A stretch of DNA of 8,919 nucleotides. It comes from Chloroflexota bacterium (GTDB lineage Bacteria; Chloroflexota; Anaerolineae; Anaerolineales; UBA4823). This document shows, in pieces, positions 1 to 6,900 of the stretch (position 1 is its first letter; each line of letters starts with the position of its first letter). The position numbers and the translations under genes were made by a program. The notes under the pieces were generated by a model. The model made no database searches and was not told the origin of the DNA. It worked only from the letters and a program-made list of their open reading frames with translations. The DNA lies in assembly GCA_021849525.1 (NCBI GenBank), contig JAJZSS010000040.1, positions 1 through 8,919 on the forward strand, in the 5' to 3' direction.

Positions 1-930
1 GATAGCTCGAAATTAGCAGAGTGTGTTCTACCTCATCTGTTAGCAATTGCCCGTACATGTGAGCCCGAGGTAATGCTGCTGCGTGTCTTAGAACCTTTTG
101 GTGTGACCGCCCGTATGCGTCTGATTGACCCCGTGGATTGGCAGATCCGCAAAGCTGAGGCAGAGAGTTATCTCTTAGAAATAGCTGAGCAGCTCCGGAA
201 CGCTGGTCTGCAGGTTTCTACAGATCTTTATGAAGGCCGGCCCGCCGAACAGATAATCGAATTTGCCCATTCGTGGAATGCAGATCTGATTCTCATGAGC
301 AGTCATGGGCAGAGCGGACTGAGTCCCTGGAATGTTAGCAGTGTTGTCCAGCAGGTCATCTTTCGTGCCCGCCGCTCGCTGATGATCGTCCGAGCCTATC
401 AGAGTGTGGCTGCAGATCTGGCTGGTCTGGAATATCACAAGATATTCCTTCCCCTGGATGGTTCACAGCGAGCAGAAATGTCACTGGCATTCGCCGAATC
501 GCTGGCTCATGCGCATAACAGCGAGGTTCTGGCCGCTCATATTGTCCGGCAACCGGAACTGCCTCGCCGGACAAGCGCTTCACAGGAAGATTTATTGCTG
601 GTCAATCAATTGACGGAGCGAAATCACTCCGAAGCGATCAAATATCTTGAAGACTTGAAATCTCGCGTCGACATGACCATCCAGACGAAACTTGAGATCA
701 GCCCCAGTATTAGCCGCGCTCTGCACCAGATCGCAGATGAGAACCAGGTAGATCTGACGATTATCAGTGCTCACGGCTATTCTGGCGACACACGCTGGCC
801 CTTTGGAAGTGTGGGTCTGGGCTTTATTATTTATGGCAACAGCCCGCTGCTGATCCTGCAGGATCTACCAGCCAATCGGATCGAGCTAACCCAGGCGGAG
901 ATCACAGCCCGGGAAACAGGAGGCCACTAA
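1..930 (+). CDS. Tandem universal stress protein (UspA family), 5' end missing
   Basis: The frame is open from the first base to the TAA at 928-930, giving 309 visible residues. The first residues (D-S-S-K-L-A-E) match the loop after strand 1 of a UspA domain, so only about 10-20 N-terminal residues are lost to the left. The ATG at 73 is internal, because starting there would remove the first strand and helix of domain 1. Two UspA domains are visible: residues 1 to about 137, and about 145 to 290, the second opening with F-L-P-L-D-G-S at 149-155. Each carries a version of the ATP-binding loop G-x2-G-x9-G(S/T). In domain 1 (S-S-H-G at 100-103) the closing Gly-Ser is Ser-Ser (113-114). In domain 2 (S-A-H-G at 256-259) the closing Gly-Ser is kept (269-270). 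There is no signal peptide or membrane segment, so a soluble cytosolic protein is expected. USPs usually bind nucleotide and modulate stress responses, but the target is unknown. It is probably co-transcribed with the glucan synthase downstream. The family call is secure; the specific role is not. Confidence 0.9.
   Translation, partial: DSSKLAECVLPHLLAIARTCEPEVMLLRVLEPFGVTARMRLIDPVDWQIRKAEAESYLLEIAEQLRNAGLQVSTDLYEGRPAEQIIEFAHSWNADLILMSSHGQSGLSPWNVSSVVQQVIFRARRSLMIVRAYQSVAADLAGLEYHKIFLPLDGSQRAEMSLAFAESLAHAHNSEVLAAHIVRQPELPRRTSASQEDLLLVNQLTERNHSEAIKYLEDLKSRVDMTIQTKLEISPSISRALHQIADENQVDLTIISAHGYSGDTRWPFGSVGLGFIIYGNSPLLILQDLPANRIELTQAEITARETGGH
918..923 (+). promoter_or_regulatory. Shine-Dalgarno AGGAGG for the glucan synthase gene
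   Basis: A perfect AGGAGG lies inside the last codons of the USP gene, ten bases before the GTG at 934. This supports GTG 934 as the start. The next in-frame ATG, at 955, lies 31 bases away and has only a weak purine stretch before it. Because the site is within the upstream reading frame, ribosomes ending the USP gene would pass over or sit on it, which favours translational coupling. Confidence 0.75.
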
Positions 931-933
931 TTC

Positions 934-3900
934 GTGCTGGAACAGGCTCCCATCATGCCTACAGAAACGAATGCCGATACCCAGCCGGAAAACCTGCCAC
1001 CCACCCTGGAGGCTCAGGGTCGCCAGCTGGCAGAAGATCATCTGCGCTCTGCGCAGAATGCGCCTGAACAAAGCCCACGCTCGTCAGGTTTGAGTTCTCG
1101 TTTGCGCAGCACGTTTGATCTCTTGACTGCACGTCTGCCATCTTATACCAAAATTTTTAAAGAAGCTGCCAGTCGCCTACAAGCCCAAACTTCCCAGGCT
1201 GGACAACTGACGCCAGCCGCTGAATGGTTTCTGGACAATCATCACGTCGCCTCGCAAGCCGTTCGTGAAGTGCAGCAGGATCTTCCTCCCAAGTATGAGC
1301 GCCAGCTCCCCCGCTTACCGGATGGGCAACCGCGCATCTACGAGCTTTCCTCAAAAATTATCCAAACCGAGAATGCCTTACTCAACCTGGAGCATATCGA
1401 GCGTTTTGTAAGAGCATACCAGGATGTGCTTCCCCTCTCAATGGGTGAGCTATGGGCGCTGCCAACCGTGCTCCGCCTGGGAATATTGGATTGCCTTTCG
1501 GCAGCAATCGCCCGGGTCACCGATATCAAGGTGGAATCTATTGGCAAGATTATACCGGCTGCAAATTCTCTTGGGCAGCTCGTTAACGACACGACCATGG
1601 TGGAAAACAGCATCCGCAGCCTGCGTATCCTGGCAACCCATGATTGGAAGCGTTTCTTCGAAACCTTGAGTCTGGTCGAGGCAACCCTGCGCCAGGATCC
1701 AGCCAGAATTTACCCCGGGATGGACTTTGAGACACGTGATCGCTACCGGAAAGCCGTGGAAGAAATCTCTACATTCGGGCTGACCGATGAGCTGGCCGTC
1801 GCACAAACTGTTGTAAGCCTGGCACGCATTGAAATGGATCACCATCCCCCTGAGCAAGGATCGCCGGGACAGGATGGTGGTAATTATCTGACAGGTCTAC
1901 AAGCCGGCTGGGATGGATTCCTTTCGCAGCCCGGCGCGCATATTGGTCATTACCTCCTGGGTCAGGGCCGCCCCACTTTGGAACGGTCTACTGGTTATAT
2001 TCCACAAGGCTGGCCGCGATGGGAGCGCCTCGCTCGCAGCCATCCCACCCTTCTATACCTGGGGTCGATTGCTCTCCTGACCCTGGGATTGCTGATTGTT
2101 CCTCTGGCCTTTGCCTCAATTTTTGGGGGTCTTGCTACCGAGCTCCCGTTAGTCTTCGTTCTTGCCTTGATTCCAGCGCTTACCATTGCAATAGAACTGG
2201 TCAACTGGGTCTTCACCCAGGTATTCAAGCCTCAAGGCCTTCCCAGTATGGATTTCAGCCGGGGTTTACCTGAGGACTGCGTGACCTTGGTCGTGATCCC
2301 GGCCATGCTCTCCGGGATGGACGCGGTGGATTCGCTGGTTGCTCAGCTGGAGCAGCACTACCTGCGCAATCTCGACTCAGGGTTATTCTTTGCCCTGGTG
2401 ACAGATTTCCTGGATTCATCAACAGAAAACGAACCCGGGGATACCGAACTTGTCGATCAAGCGAGGCAGGCGGTTCGCGCCCTGAATGACAAATACCCCC
2501 AGATCGGGTCAGATGGCCTCCCGGTTAGGCGCTTCGCCTTTTTCCATCGAAAGAGGCAGTGGAATCCAGCCGAGGGTGTTTGGATGGGCTGGGAGCGTAA
2601 GCGAGGGAAGCTACACGAGCTTAATCGCTTGATTCTGGCTTCACAAGCCGTCCCTCCGGGCGGTGACTTACCGGATATATCTTCCTCATTCCCATTCTAC
2701 GAAGGTGAGCTATCCTTGCTCCAGCACGCACGTTACATCATCACCCTGGACGCTGATACGATTCTACCCCGCGATGCTGCTCAGGAATTAATTGCAGTCC
2801 TGGCTCATCCACTGAACCGCGCCCGTCTCAAGCCATCCAAAACGGGGAAATGTGATGCAGTAGTCGCTTCAGGATATACCATTCTCCAGCCACGAACGGA
2901 CATAAATCCGCTCAGCAGCACTGGATCTTACTTTGCCCGGATCTTCTCGGGGGATACTGGCCTGGATCTTTACACCCGGGCCGTGTCAGATGTTTACCAG
3001 GATCTCTTTGGCGAGGGCAGCTATGTCGGCAAAGGGGCTTATGAGGTCAAGAGTTTCGAGCGCAGCCTGGAGGGCTGTATTCCAGAAAATTCTCTGCTGA
3101 GCCACGACCTGTTGGAGGGCATTCATGGTCGGACAGCTTTAGTGACTGGTACCGTCCTGGTCGAAGACGTGCCCTCTAACTTACTGGTGCATTCCCGCCG
3201 GCAACACCGCTGGACACGTGGCGATTGGCAGCTTCTCCCCTGGCTGTTCTCACAACGCCTTTCGGTGATCAGTCGCTGGAAGATTCTGGATAACCTGCGT
3301 CGCAGCCTGGTGCCCCCAGCCCTTGTGTTGTTTTTCCTGGCTGGTTGGCTCGTTTTGCCCGGGTATCCTGGATTCTGGACGGTGATCGGATCGCTCGTCC
3401 TCGCTGTACCAGTAGCAACCGGGATCTTCGGATTATTCCGCCGGAGAATGAGTGGCGAACCTGTACGTCAGAGCGAGGCTTCGCTGCAGAACAGCTTCTT
3501 ACGCTGGCTACTGGCGCTAACTTTTTTACCTTACGAGGCCTACACTGTAACAGATGCAATTGTCAAGACATTGGTGCGGCTGGGCATCACGCGTCGCGGG
3601 CTGCTGCGCTGGACGACCAGCGACCAGGTCGCCCGCCGCCTGGGAGATCAAGGCGCTCTGGCGATCTGGTTGCAAATGGCGGTATCCCCAATCCTGGCAA
3701 TCTCTGCAGCTGTCTCAATCGCCCTGCTGCGACCGGACGCACTGCCGTGGGCAGCTCCTTTGTTGACAGCCTGGTTACTGGCGCCCGCGATAGCTGTCTG
3801 GATCAGCCGACCTTTACAGCGTAAGGAGGAAAAACTTGACAGCAGCCAGAAACGAGAGCTACGCCGGCTGGCGCGCCGTACCTGGCTTTTCTTTGAGCAG

Positions 3901-6900
3901 TTCATCGGCCCTGAGGATCAATGGTTACCCCCCGACCACTTTCAAGAGGCGCCCCTGGGAATTGTCGCTCACCGGACATCGCCAACCAATATCGGTCTGG
4001 CGCTGCTTTCTGCCCTGGGTGCGTACGATCTTGGCTATCTTGAGCCATTGACCTTATCTACGCGTCTGATATCCTCCCTGAACACCCTCGAAAAGCTCGA
4101 GCGATACCGGGGTCATTTTATAAACTGGTACGATACCCGCAGCCTGGATCCATTACACCCTCGCTACGTATCTACGGTAGATAGCGGCAATCTGGCGGCT
4201 TGCCTTATCGCGCTGCGCCAGGGTTGTTTAGAAGTACCAACCAGGCCGGTCTTGCGCTGGGAGTCTTTCGAAGGGCTGATTGACGCTATAGACTTGCTGG
4301 ATGCTATCTTCCAGGAATTGGATACCCCCTCTCTCCGGCAGGCGATCCAAAAGTTGCGCAAGACTCTCAGCTTATTAGTTCAAGCCATCTTATCCGTGAA
4401 AGAAGAGCCTGCAAAGTGGGTTGGGCTGCTCACCGATCTCGGAAGCAGGGGGACCGGTCAGATTTCACCATTGAGTTGGTCCGAGCTCGATCGTCTCATC
4501 GTGGAGCTGGTGGAAAATAACCCCACAGAATTGGAGCCCGAAGTCCTGCGCCGCCTGCGGTACTACAACCGGGCAGCACGCCAGCAGCTCAATAGTATCC
4601 AGCGCTGCATTGAATCAATTCTTCCCTGGACAGCTTATTTTCAAAATATACCGGCGCCCTTCCAGGATCAAGAATTACCTCCAGGCATAGGAGAAGCCTG
4701 GCACGCGCTGAAGACAGCATTTCCTGAGCAGCTATCCCTGGTAGAAATTCCTGCAGCTATCCAAACAGCACTCCTGGCTTTGGAAAAGCTTAAGGCTTCT
4801 GTGAATATTCTGGATGCTGTTGACCGGGAAGACGCACTCCGCTGGGTCCAGGGCTTGCGGGACACCCTGGATAATGACGGAATAAGGGCCGAGCAGCTTG
4901 TAAACGAATTTGAAGACCTGGCACAGCGCAGCGATGCCCTCTTCCAGATGATGGATTTTTCCTTTCTATTCGATCCTCAACGCCAGGTATTCCATATCGG
5001 CTACAACGTCACCAGCAGCAGCCTGGATTTGAATTATTATGATCTCCTTGCCTCGGAAGCGCGCCTGGCCAGCCTGATTGCTATCGCCAAAGGCGAGGTT
5101 CCACAGAGCCATTGGCTGTACCTGTCTCGCCCCTTTACACATATAGACGGCCGCCAGGCTCTCATCTCCTGGAGTGCCACCATGTTCGAGTATCTCATGC
5201 CGCGCCTGGTGGTATCCGCCCTACCCGGCACACTGCTTGGTCAGACACTTGAAGTTGTTTCTGATCGCCAGATTGAATATGGGCGTGAGAAAAAGACCCC
5301 CTGGGGAATATCTGAATCGGGATATTACCGTTTTGACTCGAACCAATTCTACCAATATCGCGCTTTTGGAGTGCCAGGATTAGGTTATAAGCGTGGTGCA
5401 GCCGATGACCTGGTCATTACCCCTTACGCCTCACTGCTCGCACTGCCCTTGCGCCCGGGCGCAGTTCTCCAGAACATAGAACATCTCAAAAAAGAGGGGA
5501 TGCTGGGAATGTACGGCTTTTATGAAGCAGCCGACTATACCCCAGCGCGCCTGGCTGAGGGCCAGGAAAAGGCGATCGTTCAATCTTACATGGCTCATCA
5601 CCAGGGAATGATCATGCTATCGCTGGTCAATTATCTACATGAGGATGCAATAGTCCGGCGTTTTCAGAACGACCCGCGCATCCAGAGCGTCGAGCTATTA
5701 TTATTGGAACAAATTCCCCGAGATGCCCCTGACGAGCGCCTGAATCCCGAGGCAGCTCCAGCACTGCGGGTCATACGTCCCCGCCTGCTTGCCAGCCCAT
5801 GGAAAGTGGCCCCGCAGGCGCCACAACCCAGAGCCCAATTCCTCTCGAATGGCCACTACCGCATTTTAATCACCGCTGCGGGTGGGGGATATAGCGCCTG
5901 GGAGGATATTGATCTCACCCGTTGGCGATCCGACACCACACTGGATAACTGGGGGACCTGGATCTACCTCCAGGACCAGGAAAGTGGCGCAATTTGGTCA
6001 TCCACTCTCCAGCCAACTCTAGTGGCTGGCGACGAGGAAGATGTCCTCTTTAGCGGTCACTCCGCCGAATTCCACCGTCGTTACGGCTCCCTGGCCCAGG
6101 TTACTGAAGTATTTGTTGCCCCAGATGACGATTGCGAGATTCGCCTGGTGACCCTGACAAACCATGGCGACCTGCCGCGGCGTTTGCGCTTGACCAGCTA
6201 TGGAGAGCTCGTCCTTGCTCCCCAAATCGATGATGCCCGCCATCCGGCATTCAACAAACTGTTCATTGAAAGCGAGCGACTACCCAGAGGCAATGGTTTA
6301 ATGTTCCACCGCCGGCCGCGATCCGGATCGGAGCCAGGGATTTATGTAGCCCATGCCTTGGTTACCAGCTCAGGCGAGGCAACAGTGGTACGCCCCAGGC
6401 TGGAAACTGACCGCGGCCGTTTCCTGGGACGGGGTCGAACGACACGAAATCCTGCAGCCTTGGAAGGCGGATCGCGACCCGGCATAGGTCCATCTTTAGA
6501 CCCGATCTTTTCGATAAGCCAGGTAATCTATCTACCAGCACATGGCTCTCTCCAATTAGCTTTCTTAACCGCCGCAGCGCGCTCAGCAGAGGGCTCTCGA
6601 GCAATTATCGACCGCTATTCCTCCCTGGGTGCAGTCCAGGCCGCCCTGGAACAAGCCCGAGTGCTTGCTGAAGTAGATATGAATGACTTAGAGGTAACTA
6701 CTAGCCAGTTAAAGGATTTTCAAACCCTGCTGTCTTTGCTGGTTTTTCCATCCGCTGCTTTGCGAGCCAGCCCCGAGCAGTTATCGACCAATCAAAAAAG
6801 CCAGACGGGTCTGTGGCCTTTTGCAATATCCGGTGATTACCCCATCCTGCTTGCCGAGATTGGGAACGAAGATGACCTCAGACTGGTTAAAGAACTTCTC

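Noticed and set aside
73..930. The ATG at 73 as the true start of the USP gene.
   Set aside because: The same frame is open to base 1, and residues before the ATG (D-S-S-K-L-A-E onward) are clear UspA sequence, so the gene starts left of the window.
1450..1857. A 135-codon open frame on the minus strand.
   Set aside because: It lies opposite well-conserved synthase sequence (including M-D-F-E-T-R-D-R-Y-R), shows no recognisable motif, and is best explained by the codon bias of the sense gene.
2050..3804. The region as a stand-alone cellulose synthase-like or ABC-type membrane gene.
   Set aside because: The DxD and R-x-x-R-W motifs recall cellulose synthase, but the frame continues without a stop into the cyclisation and GH94 domains, and the surrounding motifs are those of GT84.
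3345..3824. A 159-codon plus-strand frame overlapping the membrane segments of the synthase.
   Set aside because: It is a shifted frame of the synthase with many Arg, Cys and Ser and no domain-like pattern. The synthase frame reads through with family motifs on both sides, so it is not a frameshift product either.
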